Assembly (NCBI RefSeq): GCF_037038585.1 | Contig: NC_092523.1 | Span: 46,269,501-46,333,500 of the forward strand | Length of the DNA stretch: 64,000 nt | Reading direction: 5' to 3' | Source: Patagioenas fasciata | Lineage: Eukaryota; Chordata; Aves; Columbiformes; Columbidae | In this document: positions 11,741 through 23,746 of the stretch, in pieces | How positions within the stretch are numbered: the first letter of the stretch is position 1 | Layout of the letters: each line of letters begins with the position of its first letter | Notes under the pieces: generated by a model | Told to the model about the DNA's origin: nothing | Databases searched by the model: none | What the model saw: only the letters and a program-made list of their open reading frames with translations | Program-made: the position numbers and the translations under genes

Positions 11741-14700
11741 TTGCAAAAGCAATTCATGGTGTTATGAAGAAAACATTTCTCTGTTTTGTGTCCATGTTAT
11801 TGAACAGGACTTTTTGGAAATGAGAGTCAGCAGCAGGTGGGGGAGAAGGTGGGGAGGAGGGATGAGAGATGTCTAGCCTACAAAGTCAAGGCACCCAGGG
11901 TATTTCTGAACATTAAAGCCTGACTTATTGACAGCCAAGGAGGAGAGGACTCAGGAGTGATGGGCACAGTGCCTCAGGAAACGAGGCAGAGGTAAATGCC
12001 TGGCCACATGAAGGACCTTCCCACCTGTCATGCTTTTCAGGAGGGTAATTGTAGTGAGTTTCTTAATGGGTGCTACAGACAAACATGTGGTCTCTAACAT
12101 ACTAGTGGAGATATGGAAAACAATACCCACCTTTTCCAAATAACACTGCTAAAAGCCACTCTTCATTGACATTCTAAGGTGTAGATGCCACTGTACGGAA
12201 AGAAGCACAGAAAGCTATGCAGACTGCTTCCTTTCCATTGTCTTTGCTAGATGTTAGCCTCAAGGAGACCTGCTGACGGACTGGGTGCTCGAGGGCCTGC
12301 TCATTCAAACTTGTTTCATCCTGATGGATGAACCAGAATTTTACCAAGGACAATCAAGTGCCTGCAAGCTTTCCATCCTGAGAGTGCTCTGTTCTGTGCC
12401 TGAGGGTGTATATGCTTACTTAAGGCTGCAAATCAGCCCAGTAAAATGAAGACCCACTGCTTAGCCACCTCCATTCAGAGCAGTGGATCAGATCCCATGA
12501 AATTTCAGTTAGATGCTACTGATCCTTCCACGCAACTGAAGGGGTGCAGGCTATGTGATCTAAATGCATGCACATGTAAAGGTATGAAATTGCTTATGGG
12601 GGGATTTTCAAAATAATAAAAGGGATTTGGAAGCCTAAATTCAAAATTGGCTTTCACTGAAATTTGCCTTCCTCTATCTCTTAGCACTTTTTATAAAAGA
12701 AGCTGGCAGCCATCCATTAAAGTTCAGCAGTAAGCAGATCAGCTTGCAAGAGTTCAGATATAGACGCCAACACCAGGAATCACACGCCCACTGGTACAAA
12801 GATTAGAAGCACAGTTCAGTCTGTTTGTGTTGGAAAAAACAGTCCCAGTAATTTACCTCTTTGATCTGCTTTTCGCCTCAGCAGCTGTGATACTGGATAG
12901 GTGGAACTTGAGTTGAAAAACATGAATGCAGTTTCTAACCTGAAATTATCAACATAAGTAAAGAACAAAAAAGGCATCAGTACTCTGACCTTCCCCATTT
13001 TACGGGCTTTTCTTTGACGAGTCAGCATTTCAATTACTTTAAGCAGGAAGCCCTGCTGCGATATAGTTGTAGCTCTCTTTGCACTGTTGGCTCTTCCCTG
13101 CTGCTTAAATGTCAGTTGTTTTGGACTTGCAAAGACATGAGGCTGTAAAACAGGCCATGAAGAGCTGTCACTTGTAGGTCCCAAGAGGAAAGACTCTTTT
13201 CTAGCAAATTGGGTAGGGAGATGGACAACAAAAGGTGAAACGGGGGGTATTTCAAGGACACTATAGTGCTGCCAACATCACACTCAAAGGCTTGTGTGTT
13301 TTGTTCCCCAGCAACCTACCCTTTTAGCAGCAGAGCCTATGCAATGAGTACCTATGTGCACCAGAACAGATAAGCAACTTCCTGTGCAACAGGACAAAAT
13401 AGGTAAGAAAACCACCTTCTTGAGCCCAAGTTCAGTATCTTTAAAGTTACAGGACTGTCAGTAGGCATGAGTGGTGTGGATTGCCTCATCCTGCCCTCTT
13501 GTCTGGTCAGGTGCCCATGCAGCTCTTTCTGCTGCTTTGCTGGTGCTGAATTATTGGGTTCTGCATAGTGACTTGAAGTAGTTGTTGAAATTGTAGGCAT
13601 GGGGGTTTTATATGGAAATCAAGATTTAAGAATTATGCAGCCAAAGACTCTAGTCTCCTTTATAGTAACAAGCTATACATATGCCAGGCTACCAAAGTAC
13701 ATCTCATATATATAATCTCACGGAAAGATAGAAAATTTCTAGTATCACCTGTATTACGTCTCTGAGAAATAGTAAACTAAGCAGTAAAAATGAGGAATTT
13801 TTTTTTAATGACTTGGAATAGCTATATTCTGCCACAGGAAAATCAGAAAAACCAGAAATTAGCTGTATCATACATATGCAACACATGCATATGAGTTTAT
13901 GAAGTGTTCTAAGAGTTTGTCAGGAATAGCTAAATAGTAAACACAAAGTAAGGTCAGAGGAAGTTAACTGCCTGATCTTATAGCCCAAGCTAGCAGAAGA
14001 GATTGTGAGAGACACTAGGTAGTAGTTTATTGAGAATAAGCTGACACACCATAGGGGTTTCCAGCTAACTTAAGAGCCAGAAAGGCAGCTTCTTCTGATG
14101 TTTAAAATCAGCATTCATACCATAGGCACTTAGGGAAAGGATGATGAATGGGATTGATAAACCTGCAAGCATCCTTTTAGGACATATTTCAAGTATAGGC
14201 TTTTGAATTAGAATTATGGAGGGCATTATTTTTCATTTCAATTTATGTCCTGGTAATCAATTATACATAGAGTTGGATAGCAACCCCTTTGCTTCCCCAT
14301 TAGGAAAAAGAAAGCAAAGAAAAATGAGGATCCTGAATGTAATGAGTTCTCTTTCTTTCCTTTTTCTGCCTTTGATTCCAGTCAGCTGAGCTAACCATGG
14401 ATTTGCAACTTTGAAGGAAGCAAACTTGCCTTACACAATGAAGCTGCCTTTATTACCATTTCGCCCTTTCTTCATTTCTAGTTCGGCTTGCCCTTGCAAT
14501 ATTCCTCTGGCTTAAGAAGACCCGTGTAGGATCTCATCACTCGAGACCATAAACTGTGCAACCCTATTGCTAAAGTTTACCAGTCACCTACAGAAGCAGC
14601 AATTAGTGTTACTCACCTGGGGTTTCTGGAGCCCTGCATTTCGTACTGATGGGTACAAGCTCCATATTTTTTTGTGTTGCCTTCTACTTCAAGTAACCAT

Positions 14701-14776
14701 GCAAGTAATCATTACCTCTAAGCTTGTACGGTACTTATGCTTTAAGACCTTTCAGATTGAAACCTCACTTTGTTTT

Positions 14777-15346
14777 TGTCATGGTTTAACCCCTGCTGGC
14801 AACTAAGCACCATGCAGCTGCTCACTCACTCCCAGTGGGATGAGTGAGAGAAACAGAAAAGAAAAAGTGAGAAAACTCATGGGTTGAGATAAAGACAGTT
14901 TAATAGGTAAAGCAAAAGCCATGTGCGCAACCAAAGTGAAACGAGACATGCATTCACTACTTCCCATGTGCAGTCAGGTGTTCAGCCATCTCCAGGACAG
15001 CAGGGCTCCATCACACCTAACAGTTACTTGGGAAGAAACGCCATCACTCCAAATGTCCTCCCCTTTCTTCTTCTTCCCCGAGCTTTATATGCTGAGTATG
15101 ACATCATATGTTATGGAAAATCCCTTTGGTCACTTGGGGTCAGCTGTTCCAGCTGTGTCGACTCCCAACCCCTTGTGCACTCCCCGTCTTCATGTCAGCA
15201 GGCCAGTATGAGAAGCTGAAAAGTCCTTGAGTGCTTAACTAACACATCAGTGTATTATCAACATTCTTCTGGTACTAAATTCAAAACATAGCACTATACC
15301 AGCTGCTAGGGAGAAAATTAACTCTACCCCAGCTGAAACAAGGACA
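14777..15346 (-). mobile_element. Solo LTR of an avian ERVL-type endogenous retrovirus
   Basis: On the plus strand it runs from TGTCATGGTTTAACCC through CAACTAAGCACCATGCAG and AACTCATGGGTTGAGAT to CCCAGCTGAAACAAGGACA. These are hallmarks of a very common avian LTR, read here in reverse. Orientation is supported by a minus-strand TATA box (ATATAAAGCT, about 15082-15091) and a downstream ATTAAA at 14899-14904. The ends are TG...CA, and the flanks GTTTT (14772-14776) and GTGTT (15347-15351) form a 5-bp target duplication with one mismatch. No internal retroviral genes adjoin it, so it is a solo LTR left by recombination between the two LTRs. Family assignment is from recognition, without a database search. 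Confidence 0.87.
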
Positions 15347-15372
15347 GTGTTATATAGATAGATATAGATTTC

Positions 15373-15405
15373 ATACACATATATACATACATACATACAT
15401 ATATG
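15373..15405. repeat. (ATAC)n / (TA)n microsatellite
   Basis: Alternating ATAC units with short TA runs, directly after the solo LTR. Confidence 0.85.
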
Positions 15406-15445
15406 CACAGTTCGTACCTGTTACAATAGCTGTGCAAAGCAAATG

Positions 15446-15499
15446 AACAATAACAACAATAACAAGAGTAACAACAATAACAACAATAACAATAACAAA
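15446..15499. repeat. (AACAAT)n imperfect microsatellite
   Basis: Repeated AACAAT and AACAAC units over about 54 bp. On the minus strand it reads as a cysteine/tyrosine-rich frame, which is a simple-repeat artefact. Confidence 0.88.
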
Positions 15500-17192
15500 T
15501 GAGGTTGGCCAAATACACAACTAGACTGAAATATTTTGAGTTTTCATATCTTGTCTTTCAGAGAGCAACAGCATCCTATGTTAGCTCTGCTATTTGTTCA
15601 CAGCAACCACAACTATCCTACTAAGTTATGTTGGAATTTGAGTACAGCACTTAAAATCCTTGCTGTCTGCCCATTGGTTTACCCTTTGTAGAAGGATGAA
15701 GAATCTCCTCCATGCAAGGAAATTTAGACACAGAGGCTATAGCTCAGTGAAACTGGGCAGTCCACTGCTCCTCTGGCCCTGTGATCAGGCAATGTATACT
15801 GGCAGTAGCTCTCCCACAGATTTTGTGATATTTAGCCTTAGGTTTCCTCTGCACCTTGCATGGTGTCTCTCTATCTGTCAGAAATATCTTGAGAGACTAT
15901 GGAGTCAAGGAAGAACCATATTGCAGCCCAACAGGGAAGAGTTGTCGTAGCATGAACCTGGGGGTGTGTGCTGTACACCCTGAGAGGTGGCACTCAGGCC
16001 ATGTTTGAGGTCCTGTCACTATCCATGATGGGATAGTCCTGGGGGACAGAGAGAACTGTACCAGCCTTGGCCACACAATCTACTGGGGACAGTCTGTTGT
16101 ACATGTGCACGAGCTCTGTCTGGGAGAGCGCTAGTTGGCGGAGTCCAAACAGCGGCAAGGAGCTGCCAAGGAGCACACTAATTCAGTGGTGTGGACGGTC
16201 AGCAGCATAATGCTCAGCTTCACTTTCTGTTATTGTTTTATTTAGCAAAATAATTGTAATCAGAGGGACTCCCAGACTGTTTCTACAGATAGGATGGAAG
16301 CCTTCAGCTGCAGCCATCTGGCACAGCAAGCTGTGCCCAAACGCAGGCACTGCCACAGGCAGTGAGCATGGACCACATGACACCCAGAAATCCTCTTTCC
16401 TTGTCTGTGCCCTGTTTTTCCTATCTCTGGTAAAAGGATGGTAATATTTCTTCTCTTTTGCTAAGGGTCTCGATATCTTTGGAAGAAAAGAAAGAGAGGC
16501 GTTGGGGTGAAATACAGTCCACACATTCAAAATCAGTATTGATGCAGCGATTTCTTTGAGGATCTTGTTTTCAACAGTATTATTCCAATAATTAAAATGA
16601 ACATTTTATTATAAACATTTATCTCTGCAAACAACACATTTGGTAAGGCTAGTAAGCATTTCTTACAGGAAAAGACTACTGGGTTTAATAAATAGACCTA
16701 GTGCAGTTACTTTTTTGCTAATGTTGTCTGGAAAAAAACACACTAAGTAAATCGATAAAGCCAAATTCGTGTTTTAACTAAAAAATGTATAGTCTTCAGC
16801 TTTCATTATAAAGCATCTTTACAATCTTAGGTATGAAATCTTATTTGCTTTTGTGCTTGCCTGTTGTAAGTAATTATGTAGTTTTCTCAAAGGGTGGTAC
16901 TTATAAAACTTTATTTTTACAGCTGTATTTTATGGTGTAATTTCAAAATAACCAGTCAGCGGTTTTATTGTTTTTAACCTCAATAATGCATGCAAAAAAC
17001 AAGAAAATCCTGCATGGTTCTTTGTGAGCAAAGGTCAATGTCTATGCCCAGGAAACGCTCCTCCATTTTTTCCTAGTCCATCACAGTTTCAAACGAACCC
17101 CCAATGAGTGCAAGGAAATCATTAGCTCCTCTGTTTTAGATTAAGATGATTAGGTTGCAAAGTGTAAAATTTGCTATTATATGTGCATATGT

Positions 17193-17194
17193 AT

Positions 17195-17232
<38 letters not shown>

Positions 17233-17238
17233 GTATAT
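17193..17238. repeat. (CA)n-(TA)n compound microsatellite
   Basis: About twelve CA units run straight into about seven TA units. It is a likely length-polymorphic locus, and the alternating purine-pyrimidine run could adopt Z-DNA. Confidence 0.95.
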
Positions 17239-20200
17239 GGGCTTTTATGTAAAAGCAAGAAATTGATCCAGCAAACAGATGTGAACAGAGGGTTTGTAGT
17301 AATCTGGCAAGATGTCCCAGTGACTGTGTGAGAGGATTAAATCACCTGCTCCTGACAAGGAGTTCCAACCCCATAAAATAAATCAGACTGCATTTTGAAT
17401 TGAGGCAGCTCTTCTGGGGAAGAAAGTTTGTTCTGCACCCTCTGACCAGCAGCACCTAGAGCAGCATCTGCTTCATGCTGCAGTGACAGAGGAGAGGTTG
17501 TGCCACTGCACACTCCCATCCCACCACAGCTGCATCCAGCTCTGTCTTAATGTATTTCTATTTGGGCATAACCGCCCGTCATCCAGTGTTTTTGTCAGTC
17601 CAAGAACATTATCACTTCTTACATGTATAACATTTCTCCTTGCGGATGTCCCTGATGTTTCAGTTCTGGTGTGGAGAGGACGAGTGATGGAGGTGTGGGG
17701 CAGAAATGCAATGCTGAAATGCGGGTGCCTACCAGCACTCGCTTCACATACTACCAAGTGGCTGTTGGCTTTTGATGCCTCGGGGCACGTCAGTGCTAGA
17801 GACAGCATGAGGTACCAGAACCAGCCTTAATCTAGCATTAAGGCACATGGGCTGAGCCAGCCTGAGGGGAACCCCGCTGTGTCACCAGCCCAGCCTAACT
17901 GACCTGCAGCTCTCGGCTCTCCCTGTGCTGGTACATGCAGTGACCATGTGCTCAGCACATGGGTGTCTGGGGATACTTGCTGTCGGCTGTCTTTGGGCTC
18001 TGGAAGCTGGACTACGCTGAACTTGAGAGGCAGCAGACCTGTGGCACTTGCACGCTTACACTCTGTGGAGTCACCCGCATCAGAGCGTAACTGGGATGAA
18101 ACACCGCCAAATGCAACATGCGTTGTCCTCACAGCAGCATAAAAAGAGAATCACAGTGCTGAAAAACTGATTCACATTCCCCTGAGTCCAGCTGCTGGGA
18201 GCAGTCCTTACAGTCCACGGGGAAGAGTGTCTCAGCCTCAGCTCCTCTCCTCAGGTTTGCTTTGGGGAGGAATGGCTGGACAACTGCAGTCGTGTTCTGC
18301 TAGGACAAGCTTGTCCTGAGCCAGCATCCAATGAGAGCAAGACTAGCTGTTTCACCAGCACAGCTACCTTAAATAAATTAAAAAGTCACAGTGCTGCTGA
18401 CAATCTTTGAAATCCAATTGGATATGAACAGCTCTAATTTTGGAGGATGCCAGTAAATAGAAGAGCTGCCCTAGAGCTCTGTTTTTCCGTGCAAGCTTGA
18501 ACAAATAGAAACATTTTGGTCCCATTGATGTGTAAGCATAAATGCTACTGTTGAAAATAGCCTGTATAGTAGGGTTAGTAGATTATGAGAGTCATGAAGT
18601 ATACAAATAAAAGTCTGTTTCATACTCCAGTTGTGTAAATTCAGCTCCAGGTCCAAGAGGCAAACCACAACCTGTTACTCTTACGCAGTATCAAAAAAAC
18701 CAAAACAAAACCAAGGTAAATTGTGCCTCCATCATCAGATATATGTAATTCCACAGTCTTTAAATCTTACAGCTTGAAGCTCTCTCCTTCCAGAGGAGCT
18801 CAGTCTGAGAGGGGAAAAATTTTAACATAAGCACTGATTTTTTCATATATCCCATCTGATAATAGCTTATGAGATATATGTATGCATTATTCACTCCATG
18901 TACAGGCTAGAATTAATAACACATACATTGCTTCTGATATATTATCCATTCAGAGCTCTTTACCTATATTGCATTTAGGTGAAATAATGTACAGACACAG
19001 GTTTACTTTCTTGTGAACATCAAATGGTCACAGGAATTTATCCTCAAAGTTCCTCAGTTTCCCTGGGCAACACTGTCCTTTGTGCATACAATTGATCCGT
19101 GTCTTCATTTGTCCTGGTTTCATTTTAACATGTTTCTCTCACCGCTCAGGCTAAGGCAAGAAGGAAAGTCTATAAACCAATTACATCCTCACTAGCCCCA
19201 TTCTTGCTATCTCTTTCTTGTTTCTTGAAGCAGCTGCTCATCCTCTGACTTGCTTATTTCTTCAGTTTTAGCAGCTTCAGATTTCCTCACTACTCTTGCA
19301 TTAATTTTCTTTTAAAATAACATCGAATTTCATTTTTTTTTAAATGAAGATGAGATAAAAATCACTACCAATTGCATAAATAAGCATTGATGCTGCAGTA
19401 CTGAAAACATGGCTCTTCGGCAACCCTAAGCTCGCATACTTTGACATATATCTCCTAGCTTCTCAGGGCAAAGAACCTGTAATTTGGCACAAATAACTCC
19501 CTTATTGTGGAGTGGCATTTATGATGATGGTACCAGGTAAATAACCCAGGGATCCAAAGACAAAATTAATCCATTAAGGCAACTATCTGGATTAATATAA
19601 AAAAAAAAAAAAATCCCTGAGGCAGTTTAGAAACTATGAAGCAAGGAAATGGATTATACTAATCTGTGAACTTAGTGGTTCTTTTGTGGTCTGACAGATA
19701 AAATGCAGATAGTATTTTCCATTCAGTTATTACTCTTAGCGTTATCTAACATAAGTTATTAGTATTTTGGCAATGTATGTATGTCTATTACACGTTTTAC
19801 ACAAGACATGGTTATACCAATTGTGGGGCAACAGACAATTATTTCCTACAAACTCAACTCTAACAAACAGCTTTTGCACAAGTCTGCCATACAATTTATA
19901 TATAAATAGATACATATACTAAACCAATTTGTTGTCCAACCTTAGTCCCTCTATTTTAATTGCTTGTACCCTCCAACCTATTTTTTCCTCAGGTTCACAA
20001 TGATATACTTCCTGCTCAGACATAGTCTGCTGCTTTATGTGGAGATCCCAGTTCTCGGTGAAGACAGATTACTCGTAAGGCTAGGTGAGAGAATTCAGCA
20101 CTGTCCTCGCATACCAAAAACTCATCTTCATTGGCCTCCCATAAGATCATGCCAAACTCAGGATGACACTGCCTTCTGCACCGTAGTCCGATAGCTGTAG

Positions 20201-21042
20201 CACTGAAGAAGCAACACGAGTTTTAACACTCGTCTGGAAGGAGCACAGCGCTGAGCCTGCAGTGCTGGTCTAAAGCTGCTAAGTCCTCCTCTGATGCAAT
20301 GCCTGAAAGCCTCAGGAGAGTGCACAAGTGCAGCTCTTCTGCCTCCTGGCTTGAGCTGGCTTGTGCCCAGCCAGTCTTGGGAGAACATACTGGTGCTGTT
20401 GTACATATCTAATTATGTACTGTTCAGTACTCTGATGCTGCCTAAGCCTGGAGACATATTTCTGCCAGTAAAATTTGGAAGGCATCAAAATGTGTTCTTC
20501 CAGCAAGGCCCAGAACTAACTAAATGCTGAGCAGCTAAGATCTGAGATCACATCTGATAGGATCCATGCGACAGAGAGGTCTCCTTTTTATAAGGCAACT
20601 CCAGGTGAGAGTGTCAAGTAAGAGCCTCCCAGAGTTTAGTATGGTGCTACTCTCCTTGATCTCCTCCTGCCTGTATTTCAGTATCTTTACAGTAGAAGTA
20701 CTCCTGAAGAACAAAGGGGTTTAATTTAAATTCTGTCTATGTCTGTTTTGATATCCTTGGCCTAGAACCTGAGTGCCATGCAAAGTTGAGTTATTTTATA
20801 CACAATAGAACAGCTCTAAGAAGACATATGTTGCTATCTCAGGGGAGGCTGTAGTGTGCTGGCCAGATCTCTCATGAGAACTGAGGCATGTCAGTTCAAA
20901 CTCTTGCTCTGAATCAGCGATGACATTTCATTTTGGGTGCCTCACCACCTACTTGCAAATTCTTCAATGAGAGTTTCTCCTGGTATTCTTTGGCTTTGTA
21001 TGAAGCTTGTACCTATTCAACGGGAAAAGCATAGAGTGCTTT

Positions 21043-21083
21043 AAAAAAAAAAAAAAAACAAAACAAAACAAAACACCAAAAAC
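21043..21083. repeat. A16 followed by (AAAAC)n
   Basis: A homopolymer that decays into AAAAC units. Such tracts can be the tail of an old retrocopy, but nothing recognisable precedes it. Confidence 0.8.
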
Positions 21084-23146
21084 TTAATTAAAGAACTAAA
21101 AGGCAAATGGGGAGACCTGGATTCCAGTTTCTATTTCACGCAAATCAGAGGCTCCCCTGTAGACTCCTAAGGCCAGTGGTCAGAGCCTGCTTATAGGTTC
21201 ACTTCCACTTAGAGGGAAATGGGGACAAACTCTGGCTTTCCATGTCCTTCTGACAGCTGGGATTTGGGGCAACTCTGAGGGATGTTGCTACCTCATTGCT
21301 TTTGGTGAGAAAATGCCTAATTTTCCTACAACATGAAGGGGTACTAAAGCATGTAGCTGTGTTGGTGCAGGAGCCAAGTCCCAAGGAGCGACTAAGCTAT
21401 GGGACAGGCTGTGCATGCTGGCTTTTTTGTGTCCCATCTTCAAGTCCCCATGGAAAAAGCCATGCCATGTGGTGGGACATTGCATGGACCCCAAAGCAAG
21501 CACTGACCCAGGCACCACCTCCACACAGCAGGAGTGGAGGAAAGCAATGCCATAAATTAGTACACTGACCTTGGTTCAAGATGATGGCTGCAGAGAAAGC
21601 TCAGGAAGCAGTAAAATGAAGATACCATGAAATAGACCGAAAGATAATTTGTAATTAATCACTTTTATATAGGATGATGTAAAACAGACTTAAAATTATA
21701 GAGAATTAGTCTGGCAATTGTAGCTTTAGCACACGCTGTCACGGTTACTTCAAAACTGTCTATATACCACAATCTAACAAGCTTAAAATAGTTGAAAAAG
21801 AACTTTTAAACTATTTCCTTTTTAAATAAAGGAGGCTATTTGTGGCAATAATAGTTTTGATTAAGGGTTCAGAGTCAACTCTAACTGATACATATGATTG
21901 ATGTCCATAATAATTGCACACTTCAGTAATCCTTCCTCACCCATAACAGTTTTGAGCTTAAATTTTTGATATTATTAATACTCAGACAAAAATAACTTGT
22001 GGACAATATCGTGTTCTCTGCATGGTTGAGAATTAATCTATTTTTCTAAAACTGTTTAAGAATGATGGATACTTTTTCTTGCTCGAGTAAACACTAGCTA
22101 ATTCTCTAGATCTCCCTTCTCTGTTCTTGAAAACCCAAGTGCAAATTATTTCATGGATATTTAAAGGATGGTGGCAAGATACTACATAAACAAAAATTAA
22201 TTTCTCCGCTCGATAAAGATTTGATACCATTCATTACATTGCTAACACTTCAGTGCCAGAGTTTTGTTGATTTTTAATTTGTAAAAGAGAATGCAATGAA
22301 TTTAGGAACAATGAAAAACAGAGAGAAAAAAATGAGGCAGCTGAAATGTAGCTGTGGAAAGAGACTCCAAGTGAAAGTATCACACTTATTTTTATTCTAG
22401 ATAAGCAACAGGGCAGCTTGGAATAAACATGGATTGAAATTTTCTTCATCTCTTTAATGAGTTCAAGGAGGCTAAACAAAGACACGAAAGAGTTGAACAT
22501 TGCTGTGTACAACACAGTAAACAGATTAAAATTTTATACCTGAGCAAAAAAGGAATTTAACTATTAACTACAGCATGCAGAATAACGGATAAGTTATCAC
22601 ATAAACCTAGCATACTGTTATTAGGTCACAGTCATTCAGATGTTCTTAATTTTTACAAAGGCTAAAGATGGAAAAAGCTCCAAGACGAGATGAGTGTGTG
22701 ACATAAAACTACAATAAGAAAAGCATATTACCATCTAGCAGCCTTTCCAGAGGATCAAAATTATCTGCTGTTTTATTATCCAGGGAGAAAGCAGCAACAA
22801 TTCAAAGCCTGTGGAGTTAATAACATGTTAGACATTTAAGCAGGTCCTGAAAATTAAAACATTGGCAGTTTATGAAGTGCTCACAGAAGACCTGAGCCTG
22901 CACCCCCTGCCCTCAAATACCACTTTAAAGCATTGCGTTTGTGAGCTGTTCCTGGTGCAGAATGAAAGGCTGGGATCTGCAGGGAATGACTGATCAGGTC
23001 ACAGGCTTGACATTTTCTCACCAGCATAACCCCAGCCAATTCTTAAGGAATTATTTTTTACCCCATTTGATAGACCAAAACCCAGATCTCATTTTATGTA
23101 GAAACTTGACCTTTCTTCACATTGAATCTGTTGTTTGGGTGGGTTT

Positions 23147-23746
23147 TTTATTCTTTTTTCTTCCCCTAATCTATTTCAAACACCGTGGTTTGAAGTACTT
23201 CAGCACAAGTAAAAAAAAAAAGGAACATATTTCTCTTCTTAATTCCCTTATCTTTGCAAAAGATGCCTGTGGGAGAGATGGGGTCTGAGAAGTCTGAGCT
23301 TTAATCTCACAGTCCATCTCCCCAGACAGGCTTCGTTCTCCTGGCAGACTTCTGCTCTCCCTGATCTCTATACACAATACAAAAATTACCTGCTCCCACC
23401 ATCAATATTCCTGTGCTGTAAATCAGTCATTTGCCTTCCAATGGCAAAACCAGCAAACTCTGCCTTTGTCATTTAGACTTGTAAAAAAGAGATGAAAGGG
23501 ATGGGAGTGTTTCTTACCCTGTAAGAGACAGGCATAAACAGTCCCTCCCTTTCATTTCCTTGCAGTTGTATAGTTACATACTCTTGATGTCAATCAACTC
23601 CCCTCAAATCATACCACCTGCCTTAACTTTCCTGCTACTTTTCTTTTGCCACTTCTGAATAAAACTGTGCATCAAAAATGCATGTGTCAAAATTGATTTA
23701 TCCCTCTATCCACAATATATTAATTTCTTCTTTAAAGTCAGACATC
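23147..23746 (-). other. NPY2R: NPY2R 3' UTR with candidate poly(A) signals (extent uncertain)
   Basis: Downstream of the TAA the minus strand has an ATTAAA at 23300-23305 and an AATAAA at 23147-23152. Further AATAAA words lie at 22772-22777 and near 22390. Any of these could end the transcript. Vertebrate NPY2R messages often have long 3' UTRs, so the limit drawn here is the first canonical signal and not a demonstrated end. Confidence 0.4.

Larger units (their letters stand above)
4491..14776. other. Intergenic, low-complexity tracts only
   Basis: Mostly AT-rich. A GC-richer patch at about 5330-5700 has overlapping open frames on both strands but no recognisable domain. A 122-codon minus frame at 12816-13184 includes a basic, exon-like stretch, but I cannot assign it. 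No RNA gene or known repeat was recognised apart from those listed. Confidence 0.5.
15500..23146. other. Intergenic downstream of NPY2R
   Basis: Contains the compound microsatellite at 17.2 kb, A-runs near 19.6 and 21.04 kb, and otherwise nothing recognised. The NPY2R transcript could extend into the last few hundred bases if a distal poly(A) signal is used. Confidence 0.5.

Noticed and set aside
15324..15518. Cysteine/tyrosine-rich minus-strand frame of 64 codons
   Set aside because: Produced by the AACAAT and ATAC microsatellites.
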